DNA of 64,000 nucleotides from Mycobacterium celatum (GTDB lineage Bacteria; Actinomycetota; Actinomycetes; Mycobacteriales; Mycobacteriaceae). Location: positions 62,001 through 126,000 of the forward strand of contig NZ_LQOM01000024.1 in assembly GCF_002101595.1 (NCBI RefSeq), in the 5' to 3' direction. How positions within the stretch are numbered: the stretch's first letter is position 1; each line of letters starts with the position of its first letter. Positions 49,653 through 60,420 of this stretch are shown here, in pieces. A program made the position numbers and the translations under genes. Under the pieces are notes generated by a model. That model searched no databases. It was not told the DNA's origin and was given only the letters and a program-made list of their open reading frames with translations.

Positions 49653-50789
49653 TCAGCTGCCGACGGTCAGGCCGACCTTCTGGAATTCCTTGAGGTCGCA
49701 GTACCCGGCCTTGGCCATCGAGCGCCGTAGGCCGCCGACCAGGTTCAGCGAGCCGAACGGGTCGTCGGACGGGCCGCTCAGCACCTTCCGCAGCGGCGGC
49801 CGTTCGCCGAACGCGACCTGCAGCAAAGCACCCCGCGGCAGCGACGGGTGCGCGGCGGCGGCCGGCCAGAACCAGCCGTCGCCGAGCGCCTCGGCCGCCT
49901 CGGCCAGCGGTGTACCCAGCACCACCGCGTCGGCGCCGCAGGCGATGGCCTTGGCCAGCTCGCCTGAGGTGTGGATGTCGCCGTCGGCCAGCACGTGCAC
50001 GTACCGCCCACCGGTCTCGTCGAGGTACTCGCGCCGGGCGGCGGCGGCGTCGGCGATCGCGGTGGCCATCGGCACGCTGATGCCGAGCACCTCGTCGCTG
50101 GTGGTCACCCCCCGCGTCGATCCGTAGCCGACGATGACGCCGGCCGCGCCGGTGCGCATCAGGTGCAGCGCGGTGCGATGGTCGAGCACCCCGCCGGCCA
50201 CCACCGGCACGTCGAGCTCGGCGATGAACGTCTTGAGGTTGAGCGGCTCGCCGTCGCTCGCGACGCGTTCGGCGGAGACGATCGTGCCCTGGATGACCAG
50301 CAGGTCAACCCCGGCGGTCAGCAGCGACGGGGTCAATGTCTGGGCGTTTTGCGGGCTGACCCGCACCGCCGTGGTCACCCCGGCCTCGCGGATGCGGGCG
50401 ATCGCGGCGCCCAGCAGCTCGGGGTCCAGCGGCGCGGCGTGCAGCTGCTGCAGCAGCCGGATCGCTGCCGACGGCTCGGGCTCCTTTTCCGCCGCCTCGA
50501 TGACCTGCGCGATCTTGGCCTGCACGTCGGCGTGCCGGCCGATCAAGCCCTCGCCGTTGAGCACGCCGAGCCCCCCGAGCCGGCCGAGCTCGATGGCGAA
50601 CTCCGGGGACACCAGCGCGTCGGTGGGATGGGCGATGACGGGGATCTCGAACCGGTAGGCATCCAGCTGCCAGGCGGTCGACACGTCTTGCGACGAGCGG
50701 GTGCGCCGAGACGGCACGATGTTGATGTCGGCGAGCTCGTAGGTGCGGCGGGCGGTGCGGCCCAAGCCGATCTCGACCATGTCACGCAT
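49653..50789 (-). CDS. guaB3: GuaB3, IMP-dehydrogenase-like protein
   Basis: A 378-aa TIM-barrel protein of the IMPDH/GMP reductase family, beginning MRDMVEIGLGRTARRTYELADINIVPSRRTRSS. It has no CBS domains. The catalytic loop, SICTT in GuaB2, reads GYGSTRGVTT here, so the active-site Cys is absent. HVLADGDIHTSGELAKAIACGADAVVLGTPLA and NLVGGLRRSMAKAGYCDLKEF are conserved in mycobacterial GuaB3. Its enzymatic role is unproven. It lies 96 bp downstream of guaB2. Confidence 0.92.
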   Translation of the reverse strand: MRDMVEIGLGRTARRTYELADINIVPSRRTRSSQDVSTAWQLDAYRFEIPVIAHPTDALVSPEFAIELGRLGGLGVLNGEGLIGRHADVQAKIAQVIEAAEKEPEPSAAIRLLQQLHAAPLDPELLGAAIARIREAGVTTAVRVSPQNAQTLTPSLLTAGVDLLVIQGTIVSAERVASDGEPLNLKTFIAELDVPVVAGGVLDHRTALHLMRTGAAGVIVGYGSTRGVTTSDEVLGISVPMATAIADAAAARREYLDETGGRYVHVLADGDIHTSGELAKAIACGADAVVLGTPLAEAAEALGDGWFWPAAAAHPSLPRGALLQVAFGERPPLRKVLSGPSDDPFGSLNLVGGLRRSMAKAGYCDLKEFQKVGLTVGS

Positions 50790-50811
50790 CGGACGTCACC
50801 CTCGTTTCTTT

Positions 50812-50870
50812 GCGAGATCGACATTTTGCAGGAGAAGTCCGAGAAGCGACCTGCGAAACGTCGATCTCGG
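50812..50870. repeat. Intergenic palindrome H
   Basis: Arms CGAGATCGACATTTTGCAGG (50813-50832) and CCTGCGAAACGTCGATCTCG (50850-50869), two mismatches, in the guaB2-guaB3 gap on the minus strand, about 16 bp after the guaB2 stop. It could reduce read-through from guaB2 into guaB3. Confidence 0.82.
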
Positions 50871-50885
50871 CGCTAAGGGACCCGG

Positions 50886-52996
<2,111 letters not shown>

Positions 52997-53008
52997 GTCC
53001 GGGTTTGG

Positions 53009-53437
53009 TCACGCGGCCAACGGGTTCGTCCAGCGAAGACCAGGAAAGCGCATGAAATCTGTATCGGCAGAGGCTATTTCGACTCCGTGCTCGATCGCGA
53101 GAGCGGCCAGCTGAGCATCGGGAACGAGATTGCCCGTGATCTCGACTTGTGCGCATAGTCTCGCGTAAACGCTTGCGGTGTTTTCGCTAGCCGGCGGGAT
53201 CCAGACCACTGGAACGGCGAGCCACTCTTCTACGTACCTCCAAGCCTCAGCGCCCGACAATGGGTTCTCGGTAACTCGCGGATGGCTGACGATCCTCAGG
53301 AACGCGCCAATCGTCTGCCAGGGCAGTCCAATTCGGCTATCACCCTGAAGGGTTTCTTGCAGCCAGGCTGCGGCCGCCGCGTTATGGCTGCTGTTCTCGT
53401 CGACAGCGTAGAGCAGCAGATTCGCATCAACGATCAT
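53009..53437 (-). CDS. vapC: VapC-type PIN-domain toxin
   Basis: A PIN-domain ribonuclease (142 aa): MIVDANLLLYAVDE with the first acidic residue, IGAFLRIVSHPRV, LVPDAQLAALAIEHGVEIASADTDFMRFPGL with the remaining acidic residues. VapC toxins cleave tRNA or rRNA. Overlaps the vapB stop by 11 bp, so coupled. In M. tuberculosis a different vapBC pair lies elsewhere in this neighbourhood, suggesting separate acquisition. Confidence 0.92.
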   Translation of the reverse strand: MIVDANLLLYAVDENSSHNAAAAAWLQETLQGDSRIGLPWQTIGAFLRIVSHPRVTENPLSGAEAWRYVEEWLAVPVVWIPPASENTASVYARLCAQVEITGNLVPDAQLAALAIEHGVEIASADTDFMRFPGLRWTNPLAA

Positions 53438-53657
53438 CGTCGAGTAGCTCAAGCACGTCGGCAACGTTTGTGACGTCAACTTTCAAGCCGATTTTTGAAG
53501 TTCGGTGCTGGTATTTGCCGGCCTTGGTGGTGGCGCTTTCGTTGGCCATGCCTCGTCGCGCCAGAAAGTTCAGGGCCTCGCTGAGGCCCATTCCGGTACG
53601 ACGCAGTCGTTCGATTTCGGCGGCTACATCGCTGTCGATCACCACGGTTGTTCGCAT
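53427..53657 (-). CDS. vapB: VapB-type antitoxin, ribbon-helix-helix
   Basis: A 76-aa antitoxin: RTTVVIDSDVAAEIERLRRTGMGLSEALNFLARRGM is a ribbon-helix-helix DNA-binding domain, and the acidic tail VADVLELLDDDR would block the toxin. It precedes vapC and overlaps its start; a palindrome lies 25 bp upstream. Confidence 0.9.
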   Translation of the reverse strand: MRTTVVIDSDVAAEIERLRRTGMGLSEALNFLARRGMANESATTKAGKYQHRTSKIGLKVDVTNVADVLELLDDDR

Positions 53658-53681
53658 AGCGCCATGGTATCCCGCGCCAGT

Positions 53682-53708
53682 GCATCATGATGCGTCGTTA
53701 GCCGCATC
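53682..53708. promoter_or_regulatory. Putative vapBC operator
   Basis: GCATCATGATGC (53682-53693) is a perfect 12-bp palindrome; GATGCG...CGCATC forms a second, overlapping pair ending at 53708. They lie just upstream of vapB and fit autoregulation by a VapBC complex. Inferred from symmetry only. Confidence 0.6.
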
Positions 53709-53734
53709 AGCATGCCTAAGGGATCCCGGCCAGG

Positions 53735-54679
53735 TCAGGGGCGTGTGGACGTCGACGCCGGGGAGGGCGGTTGCGCGAGCCCCGATGTTTCAGCTGAGGT
53801 CGGCGGCGTGGTGGCCGACGCGGTCGGCGCGGCCGCGGGTGACGAGGTGGCGGTCGACGACGTCGAGGCTGGGCTTGGCGACGTCGGTGAGGTCGATGCG
53901 ACAGCGGATGGCGACGACGTCGGGGTGGCGCTTGGGGTCGGAGTCGTCGCGGCCGGGCTGGTCGTGGTGGTCGGAAGCGACGTCGTCGCCGTCGGGAGCG
54001 ACGTCGTCGTCTCAGCGCTGGTGTCGGAACTGCTGACGGAGGCCGTCGTCGAAGTCACCGGTGCGACAACGGGATTCGGCGACGAGCTGGGTGCAGCGGT
54101 CGCGTTCGGATCGCGGGTGGACACCTTGGCGTTCAACTGGTTCACCTGGTCGATCAGATTCTGTTTACGGGTGCTGTCATTGACGCTCTGCACGCTGGTG
54201 CTGAGCGCCGCGAGCTTGTCCTGGGCCTGATCCCACTGGCCCTGGCTGATCATCTGCTGCACCTGCTCGATCTCGGTTTTGGCGGCTAGCTCGACACGGT
54301 CGTCGTGCGCCGACTGCGGCTCACCGAACAACATCGCGTGCACGCCGTAGAGCGCGTCGCCGGGCTGGGCCCCGCCCACCATGGCGCCGAACCCACCGAG
54401 CGTCAGCAGGGCCGCGGCCACCGACCCGACCAGTGCCAGGCGACGGCGGCCGGTCGGCCGTTCGGCCAATCCCCGTTCCAGCGCAGCGACCGCCTGGCGG
54501 TCGGACACCAGCGCGCTTGCCGGTGGCCACCGCAAGTCGTCCCGCCAATCCGCCAGCAGCACGGCCAGCGCCTCGTCGCCGGGATCACTGAGGTCGACCG
54601 GGCGACGGTTCGCGAGTGCGTCGATCAGCCGATCGGTGCGTGCCACCGCGGCCAGGTCGGGCTGACTGAGATCAGGCAT
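53735..54679 (-). CDS. rsdA: Anti-sigma-D factor RsdA
   Basis: A single-pass anti-sigma factor (314 aa from ATG 54679). The cytosolic N-terminus (LIDALANRRPVDL, then LADWRDDLRWPPASALVS) binds SigD; helix at residues 81-103 (LALVGSVAAALLTLGGFGAMV); then QPGDALYGVHAMLFGE and a helical region; then about 120 residues almost wholly Thr, Ser, Pro and Ala outside the membrane. It follows the Rv3413c layout. It overlaps the sigD stop by 8 bp. In M. tuberculosis the N-terminal part is degraded by ClpXP to release SigD. Confidence 0.92.
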   Translation of the reverse strand: MPDLSQPDLAAVARTDRLIDALANRRPVDLSDPGDEALAVLLADWRDDLRWPPASALVSDRQAVAALERGLAERPTGRRRLALVGSVAAALLTLGGFGAMVGGAQPGDALYGVHAMLFGEPQSAHDDRVELAAKTEIEQVQQMISQGQWDQAQDKLAALSTSVQSVNDSTRKQNLIDQVNQLNAKVSTRDPNATAAPSSSPNPVVAPVTSTTASVSSSDTSAETTTSLPTATTSLPTTTTSPAATTPTPSATPTSSPSAVASTSPTSPSPASTSSTATSSPAAAPTASATTPPTSAETSGLAQPPSPASTSTRP

Positions 54680-55250
54680 AGTCACGTCCTGCCGCGACGA
54701 TCTCGGACTTCAGCCGCGCCAGCGCGCGGTGTTGCGCCACCCGGACGGCACCCGCGCTGCTGCCCACGGCGGTGGCGGTCTCTTCGGCACTCAGCCCGAC
54801 CACCACGCGCAGGATCAGGATCTCGCGCTGCTTGTCGGGCAACACCTCGAGCAGTTCGTTCATCCGCGTGACGGAATCGGCTTCGATCGCCATTTCCTCG
54901 GGTCCCGCCTCGACCGACCGGCGCTCCGGCAGCGACTCCGCGGGATAGGAAAGGTCGCGACCGGCGGCACGATGCGCGTCGGCCACCTTGTGCGCGGCGA
55001 TGCCGTACACAAAGGCCAGGAAGGGGCGCCCGCGATCCCGATAGCGCGGCAGCGCCGTGATGGCCGCCAAGCACACCTCCTGCGCCACATCGTCGGCCGA
55101 CAGGCCACCCCGCTCGACCGTGCCCACCCGCGCGCGGCAGTACCGAAGGACGATCGGGCGGATCGTCTCCACCACTTCGCGAAGCGCGTCCCGATCTCCT
55201 GCCACAGCGTCAGCGACAACAGCGTCGAGACGTTCTTCTTGGGTTGTCAT
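54672..55250 (-). CDS. sigD: ECF sigma factor D
   Basis: An RNA polymerase sigma factor (192 aa) with region 2 (VLRYCRARVGTVERGGLSADDVAQEVCLAAITALPRYRDRGRPFLAFVYGIAAHKVADAHRAA) and region 4 (LEVLPDKQREILILRVVVGLSAEETATAVGSSAGAVRVAQHRALARL). The start is uncertain: ATG 55250 or 55265, with the M. tuberculosis annotation using a longer N-terminus. SigD controls stationary-phase and lipid genes. Cotranscribed with its anti-sigma factor. Confidence 0.94.
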   Translation of the reverse strand: MTTQEERLDAVVADAVAGDRDALREVVETIRPIVLRYCRARVGTVERGGLSADDVAQEVCLAAITALPRYRDRGRPFLAFVYGIAAHKVADAHRAAGRDLSYPAESLPERRSVEAGPEEMAIEADSVTRMNELLEVLPDKQREILILRVVVGLSAEETATAVGSSAGAVRVAQHRALARLKSEIVAAGRDYA

Positions 55251-55338
55251 CGACCGCGGCATCTCCAACGTTACGAACCGGACGTAGCCCGGCGCGGTGG
55301 CACAGCTAAACCATAAGGGCCGATACGCGGTTTCGGGG

Positions 55339-56154
55339 TTAGCGCATGCTCCAAGCGCCCCCGGCGTGGCGCACCTGTTCGGCGCACCCGTCGCGAATTT
55401 CATGCAGCTGTTGTCTTGTGCGCGTTGCACTTCCGAGGTCGACGAGCAAGCACGCCACCGCCCAGCGCAGCGGCACCAGACCCAAATTGGCGGTGGTCTC
55501 CAGTGCGGCATCACCGACGGCACGCGCTTTTTCAACGTCCCCGGCGCTGCACAGGGCCGCGGCGAACACCACGTCGCTCTTGGCCTGGTGGCGCTTCGAT
55601 CCGGCTGAAGCCAATTCGATTGCGATTTCGGCGTGTCTGACAGCGGTGTGGCCGTCGCCGGATGCCATCGCCAACTCAGCCGCAACCCACGCCCGGCGCA
55701 CCTGGAGTCGGTGCACGGCGGCCGCCTTGGTCAGCGGCTCGGCACGGCTCAGCAACGTCGCCGAGGCGGCCAATCGGCCCACGCCGAGCGCGTCGGCGCC
55801 CAGCCCGATGAGCGCGTCGGCCGCGGCCTCGGGATCGTCGCCGGCGAGCGCTGACGCGCGACCGTCCCAGCCGCGGGCCAGCCCGTGCCAGCCGAGCTGG
55901 CGCAGGAACGACCCCTGCGTGCTGTGTGCCAGCGAGGCAAGCCGGCCCGCCGGGACAAGGCGGAGCAGCGTTGCCAGGTCGCTGCGGGCACTGCCGTAGC
56001 GGCCCTGCCCGCCCGCGGCGATCGAGCGCAGCCAAAGCTGCTGCGGCGTCCTGGCGGTAGGCAGGGGCCAGCGGCCGGGCTCGTCGCCGAACGCGGCCGC
56101 GGCCAAGGTTGCCTCGACCGTTGGATCGGAAGAGATATCAATCACTGTGAGCAT
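55339..56154 (-). CDS. Helical-repeat protein upstream of sigD
   Basis: A 271-aa all-helical protein matching Rv3415c in position and length. Repeated Ala-rich helices (ALAGDDPEAAADALIGLGADALGVGRLAASATLLSRA, KSDVVFAAALCSAGDVEKARAVGDAALE) suggest TPR-like repeats. Function is unknown; its position beside sigD-rsdA suggests a stress-related role. ATG 56154. Confidence 0.85.
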   Translation of the reverse strand: MLTVIDISSDPTVEATLAAAAFGDEPGRWPLPTARTPQQLWLRSIAAGGQGRYGSARSDLATLLRLVPAGRLASLAHSTQGSFLRQLGWHGLARGWDGRASALAGDDPEAAADALIGLGADALGVGRLAASATLLSRAEPLTKAAAVHRLQVRRAWVAAELAMASGDGHTAVRHAEIAIELASAGSKRHQAKSDVVFAAALCSAGDVEKARAVGDAALETTANLGLVPLRWAVACLLVDLGSATRTRQQLHEIRDGCAEQVRHAGGAWSMR

Positions 56155-56496
56155 TAGTTAAAAGTCTGTGGTTTCTGCGTTACGGCGATATTAACCGCTG
56201 CACCCGCATCGGAAATTGCACGTCCCATCCGGCCCCGGCGCGAACAGGCAAATCGCGACATAGAGCGAGTTCGCGGTAGCACGCTGCGCCCTTGGCAACA
56301 GCATCGCGGCGATGAACGAAAAGTAAATTCTCAAGGCACAGTTAGATATTCGGCAGCTTGCACTGCTATTGACGGAATTTCATCGGCACCCCTACCTTTA
56401 ATGCAGACGGGTAGTCATCGGCGACACCGCTCGAATCAGTTGACGATTTACGTGATCACAACTGGTCCCCACATGCGCGTGTAGAGAGGGATTTTC
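56155..56496. other. Long intergenic region upstream of whiB3
   Basis: 342 bp without a supportable gene, between divergent genes. It is less GC-rich than its neighbours and must hold promoters for both. GTGATCAC lies about 45 bp before whiB3 and could be a half-length regulator site; AGAGAGGG is the likely ribosome site. A long 5' leader for whiB3 is known in M. tuberculosis. Confidence 0.5.
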
Positions 56497-56805
56497 ATGC
56501 CACAGCCGGAACAGCTACCGGGGCCCAACGCGGATATCTGGGAATGGCAACTGCAGGGTGTTTGCCGGGGTGTGGATTCGTCGGTGTTCTTCCATCCCGA
56601 CGGCGAACGCGGCCGTGCTCGCATGCAACGCGAGCGGCGGGCCAAGGAACTCTGCCGGCGCTGCCCGGTGATCGAGCAGTGCCGCAGCCACGCGCTGGAA
56701 GTCGGCGAACCGTACGGTATCTGGGGCGGCCTGTCGGAAACCGAGCGTGACCTGTTGCTCAAGCGCGACATGGGCCGCTCGCGCGGGATCCGCCGCACCG
56801 CCTAG
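56497..56805 (+). CDS. whiB3: WhiB3 iron-sulfur redox regulator
   Basis: A 102-aa 4Fe-4S WhiB protein. The four cluster Cys are at positions 23, 53, 56 and 62 (ELCRRCPVIEQC), exactly as in M. tuberculosis WhiB3, followed by YGIWGGLSETERDLLL (G[I/V]WGG turn) and a basic tail KRDMGRSRGIRR. It binds SigA region 4 and controls lipid and redox genes. Palindrome I starts 3 bp after its stop. Confidence 0.97.
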   Translation: MPQPEQLPGPNADIWEWQLQGVCRGVDSSVFFHPDGERGRARMQRERRAKELCRRCPVIEQCRSHALEVGEPYGIWGGLSETERDLLLKRDMGRSRGIRRTA

Positions 56806-56808
56806 CCT

Positions 56809-56870
56809 GCGCGAGCAGCCGCAAAAGCCCCCGCACGCGCGGCGTGTCGCGGACCTTCGCGTCTGTTCGT
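56809..56870. repeat. Intergenic palindrome I (GACGCAAAA family)
   Basis: Contains CAGCCGCAAAAG (56816-56827), CGGCGTGTC (56840-56848) and GCGTCTG (56859-56865) with the same spacings as palindrome J. Pairing is weaker than in the others. Between convergent whiB3 and the cyclase; its last base abuts the cyclase stop. Confidence 0.75.
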
Positions 56871-58399
56871 CAGTGAGGTAACGCAAGCGGGTCGCCCACC
56901 GGGTCGAGGCCGAAAACCTGCACGGCGGCGGACTTGCCCTTCAGCGGATGAAATCCTCTGTCGGCCAGTCCGAGTGGTCGAGAGGCCAGTGCGTCGACCG
57001 ACTGCTGGGTGAGAAGGATCGCGTCACCGGTGGTCTTGGTGAGCTGCTCGACGCGCGCGGCGACGTTGACGGTGTCGCCGATCAGGGTGAACTCGAGCTT
57101 GCCTCCGCCGCCGATGGTTCCGGCGATCACCACGCCGGTGTTGATCCCGATACCGATCCGCAGCGCGCCGCCGAATCGCTCGGCGACGAGGCGGTGAATC
57201 AGAACCGCTGCATTTACGGCGGCGTCGGCATGGTGGGCAAGCTCGTTGGGGGCGTTGAAGACGGCCAGCGCACCGTCGCCGAGAAACTTGTTGACGTGCC
57301 CTCCGGCGTCGACGACGGCGGGCACGACGATCTCGAACAACGCGTTGAGCCGGGCGACGGTGTCCTCGGCGGTATTGGCTTCGGCGAACGGCGTGAAGTC
57401 GCGGATGTCGATGAACATCACGGTGACTTCGCGGCGCTCGCCGGTGAAGACATCGTCACCCTGTTCGAGAAGACGCGCCGCCAAGGCTGGGTCGACGTAG
57501 GTGCCGAATGCGGCGTGAAGTCGTTGCCGCTCAGCCAATCCCGCCTGCATGCGGTTGAAGGACGCCGCAAGTGCGCCGAGGTCGTCGTCTTGGACCACTG
57601 GCAGTCGTTGGCTGTAGTCGCCAGCCGCGACGCGTTTGGTGCCTTCGGCAAGATCGCGAATCGGTTGCAGGGCCGGGGCGAACGAGGCGGCCACCGCGAT
57701 CGGTGTCGAGACGCCGAGCGTGTACGCACACGCTATCGCCACGGCGAGCGCGGGGCCGTATGCAGCCAGATCGAATATGGCTGCGAGCATTGCGCCCGAA
57801 ATGACAGACGCGAACGCCGTCATGATCATGGACATGTTCGTCCAATTGGCGAAAGTCGGGCGAGAGCGAGGCAGTGAGTCACCTATGCCGGTATGGCTGG
57901 AGATGGCCACTCGGGCCGGCCGCAACGCTCCTTCCGCGAAGCTGTGCACTGAGATCAGCATGTTGGCCACGCCGATCGCGACGCCCAGGATCGCGTACTG
58001 AACCAGCCGCGGCCCAGTTGCCCCGGCGATCGCACCAACAGCAACCATGAATAGAGCAGTCCAAACCGCGTCGGACCCGACTGTCCGGCCAACCGCCCGC
58101 CGAGCATATGCATATGTGGCGCCTAATACCGTCGTCGGATCGACCGCGCACCCCGTGGCCCACTGCTCGACCAGGCGCATCCCCTTCATTCCAGGAAGAA
58201 CAAGCACGTACGCCCGCACCACGACGGCGACAACCGTGAAGACGGCCGCTTCGCCGTAGTGACCGGACCGTTCGAAGGCCACAATGATGAATGACCAGAG
58301 CAAAAAGACCGGCAGCGACAACGGATACATCAAGGCGCAGAGTGCCCACGAGTATCTGGACCCGTAGCGATCCCACGCCCACTGAAAGATGCGGTCCAT
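56870..58399 (-). CDS. Membrane class III adenylate cyclase
   Basis: A 509-aa cyclase with six predicted N-terminal helices, a HAMP domain (LQPIRDLAEGTKRVAAGDYSQRLPVVQDDDLGALAASFNRM) and a C-terminal cyclase homology domain. Metal Asp in VMFIDIRDFTPFA and KFLGDGALAVFN; the Lys of HVNKFLGDG and the Asp of LIGDTVNVAARVEQL specify adenine; the Asn/Arg pair is NVAAR. All catalytic residues are present. It resembles the Rv1318c-Rv1320c group. Absent from this position in M. tuberculosis. Confidence 0.92.
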   Translation of the reverse strand: MDRIFQWAWDRYGSRYSWALCALMYPLSLPVFLLWSFIIVAFERSGHYGEAAVFTVVAVVVRAYVLVLPGMKGMRLVEQWATGCAVDPTTVLGATYAYARRAVGRTVGSDAVWTALFMVAVGAIAGATGPRLVQYAILGVAIGVANMLISVHSFAEGALRPARVAISSHTGIGDSLPRSRPTFANWTNMSMIMTAFASVISGAMLAAIFDLAAYGPALAVAIACAYTLGVSTPIAVAASFAPALQPIRDLAEGTKRVAAGDYSQRLPVVQDDDLGALAASFNRMQAGLAERQRLHAAFGTYVDPALAARLLEQGDDVFTGERREVTVMFIDIRDFTPFAEANTAEDTVARLNALFEIVVPAVVDAGGHVNKFLGDGALAVFNAPNELAHHADAAVNAAVLIHRLVAERFGGALRIGIGINTGVVIAGTIGGGGKLEFTLIGDTVNVAARVEQLTKTTGDAILLTQQSVDALASRPLGLADRGFHPLKGKSAAVQVFGLDPVGDPLALPH

Positions 58400-58549
58400 G
58401 CTGGGAGAGTAAACGCAAATGATCGCTGAACTGCGTCTTTTGTAGAGCAGCTGCCCCCGTCGACTGTGCCAGTAATTGCGGAACAGCCCTCCAAAGGAAA
58501 GGCGGCTGTTACGGTCGCGTCAATGTTGGACCGAGCAGGAGATAGCACC

Positions 58550-58864
58550 GTGAGAAAACAGCTTCTAGTCGGGACCATCGCCGCGGCAGGTTTCGCCGCT
58601 GGTTTGATCGGCGCACCGGCGGCTCATGCCGACGACCAAGGATTCCTCAACGAACTTCAGGCCAGTGGCTTCCAGGGTTGGTCTGTTGGAGGCCAGCAGA
58701 TGCCTGACGGCGTGCTTGTGGCGCAAGGCTATATGGCTTGCAACAGACTGCATCTGGGAGAGTCACCGGACCAGTTGGTTGGACAGTTGAGCCCGAACGA
58801 TGCCGGTACCGGCCGAATGCTGATACAGGCCGCACAACACAATCTGTGTCCCGACACGCTGTAA
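58550..58864 (+). CDS. Secreted DUF732-like protein
   Basis: A 104-aa secreted protein: signal peptide KQLLVGTIAAAGFAAGLIGA, APAAHA cleavage, then DDQGFLNELQASGFQGW, GYMACNRLHLGESPDQLV and a final Cys in AQHNLCPDTL. Two Cys likely pair. GTG 58550 follows AGGAGATAG; an upstream ATG is less likely. Second DUF732-like gene in the window, after 15554. Function unknown. Confidence 0.85.
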   Translation: MRKQLLVGTIAAAGFAAGLIGAPAAHADDQGFLNELQASGFQGWSVGGQQMPDGVLVAQGYMACNRLHLGESPDQLVGQLSPNDAGTGRMLIQAAQHNLCPDTL

Positions 58865-58926
58865 CGGTCTGAGCGCGCGTTTGGCCGTCGCAGCGGATGC
58901 CATCTGCTGGTGCTTAGCTCGGGATT

Positions 58927-59577
58927 GTGGAATCGCTCGTTACGTTGTTCCGCGACACAGTCGCGGTTCGGATAGTGGTCGCCGCCGCGGCCGGAATTGC
59001 CGTCGCTCTCGCGGTGGCTAACACCCTCGGCTGGCGCTTCGCGCTGTGCGGCTGGGTCGTTGCCGCCGGTGTCTACGTGGTCTGGACGCGACTCATCCTG
59101 GGCGGAATGGATGCCGATCAAACCCGCAGATATGCGACCCGGGAGGATCCCACCCGGTGGGCATCCGACGCGGTCATCATGTCGGCGAGCGTCGCGAGCC
59201 TGGGCGGGGTCGCTTATGTGGTCGCCGCCGCGTCGCGCTCGGGCGCCGGAGCGGTCGAAGCCGCCGTGGTCGGCATTCTGGCCGTCGCGGCATCCTGGTT
59301 TGCCGTGCACACACTGTTCACGGTGCACTACGCGCGGCTCTACTACTCGGGCGAGCCGGGTGGAATCAACTTCCACGACCCGGAGCTACCCCGCTTCCGG
59401 GACTTCGCGTATGTCGCCTTCACCGTCGGCATGACCTTTCAGGTGTCGGACACCGAGATCGGATTGACTTCGATCAGGGCAACGGTGTTGCGCCATGCAT
59501 TGCTGTCCTACCTCCTCGGCGCGGTCGTCTTGGCGGTCACCATCAACCTGATCGCCGGATTGGGTTCTAAGTTCTGA
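58927..59577 (+). CDS. DUF1345 membrane protein
   Basis: A 216-aa membrane protein with about five helices and the DUF1345 signature [51 protein letters not shown]. The GTG start is 58927. Function unknown. It precedes the SDR gene by 25 bp and may share its transcript. Confidence 0.9.
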   Translation: MESLVTLFRDTVAVRIVVAAAAGIAVALAVANTLGWRFALCGWVVAAGVYVVWTRLILGGMDADQTRRYATREDPTRWASDAVIMSASVASLGGVAYVVAAASRSGAGAVEAAVVGILAVAASWFAVHTLFTVHYARLYYSGEPGGINFHDPELPRFRDFAYVAFTVGMTFQVSDTEIGLTSIRATVLRHALLSYLLGAVVLAVTINLIAGLGSKF

Positions 59578-59602
59578 TCGAGCGGAAGGGTTGTGAGCGC
59601 GA

Positions 59603-60370
59603 GTGAGCATACTGAATCTCTTTGCGCTGCATGGCAAGAACGCTCTCGTGACTGGCGCCTCAAGCGGTATCGGCAAGCAGGTGGCGCTGGCCTACGCGCA
59701 AGCCGGGGCCGCTGTGGCGATCGCGGCCCGACGTCATGAGCCGCTGCAGAAACTGGCGTCGGAGATTGTTGCCGACGGCGGGACGGCGGTACCCATCAGC
59801 TGCGATGTCACCCAGCCGGAGTTGGTAGACGCGATGCTGGACCGAGTCGACGGCGAATTGGGCGGGATCGACATCGCGGTGTGCAATGCCGGAATCATCG
59901 ACTTCAACGGCTTGCTGGATATGCGGCTGGAGGATTTTCAGCGCATCCAGAACACCAACGTCAACGGTGTCTTCCTCACCGCGCAGGCCGCGGCGAAGGC
60001 CATGGTCGCGCGGCGGCGCGCGGGGAGCATCATCACCACGGCGTCGATGTCGGGCCACATCGTCAACACCCCGCAGCAGGTAGGCCATTACTGCGCCTCG
60101 AAGGCAGCTGTCATCCACCTCACCAAGGCCATGGCGGTGGAGTTCGCGCCCCACAACATCCGGGTGAACAGCGTCAGCCCAGGTTACATTCTCACCGAAC
60201 TCGTGGAGCCCTACGCCGAATACCACGCCTCGTGGGAGCCGAAGATCCCGCTCGGACGCCTGGGCCGACCGGAGGAACTCGTCGGCATATACCTCTATCT
60301 GGCCAGCGACGCGTCGAGCTACATGACCGGTTCCGACATCGTGATCGACGGCGGCTACACCTGTTGGTGA
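59603..60370 (+). CDS. Short-chain dehydrogenase/reductase
   Basis: A 255-aa classical SDR: NALVTGASSGIGKQVALAYA binds the cofactor, CNAGI and ITTASMSG are next, YCASKAAVIHLTKAMAVE carries the catalytic Tyr/Lys, and a sorbose/gluconate-type C-terminus ends MTGSDIVIDGGYTCW. GTG 59603. Arg residues after the nucleotide motif (IAARRHEP) favour NADP. Substrate unknown. A strong terminator follows. Confidence 0.88.
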   Translation: MSILNLFALHGKNALVTGASSGIGKQVALAYAQAGAAVAIAARRHEPLQKLASEIVADGGTAVPISCDVTQPELVDAMLDRVDGELGGIDIAVCNAGIIDFNGLLDMRLEDFQRIQNTNVNGVFLTAQAAAKAMVARRRAGSIITTASMSGHIVNTPQQVGHYCASKAAVIHLTKAMAVEFAPHNIRVNSVSPGYILTELVEPYAEYHASWEPKIPLGRLGRPEELVGIYLYLASDASSYMTGSDIVIDGGYTCW

Positions 60371-60374
60371 AACG

Positions 60375-60408
60375 AAGCGCCCCCGGCGCTTTGAGACCGG
60401 GGGCGCTT
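60375..60408. terminator. GC-rich stem-loop terminator, bidirectional
   Basis: A perfect 12-bp stem, AAGCGCCCCCGG (60375-60386) and CCGGGGGCGCTT (60397-60408), with a 10-base loop, in the 50-bp gap between convergent SDR and groEL1. No U-run, as usual in mycobacteria. Confidence 0.85.
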
Positions 60409-60420
60409 GCGCAGAGCTAC

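Noticed and set aside
53682..53693. GCATCATGATGC as part of a hairpin terminator
   Set aside because: It is a continuous short palindrome with no loop, better suited to protein binding upstream of vapB.
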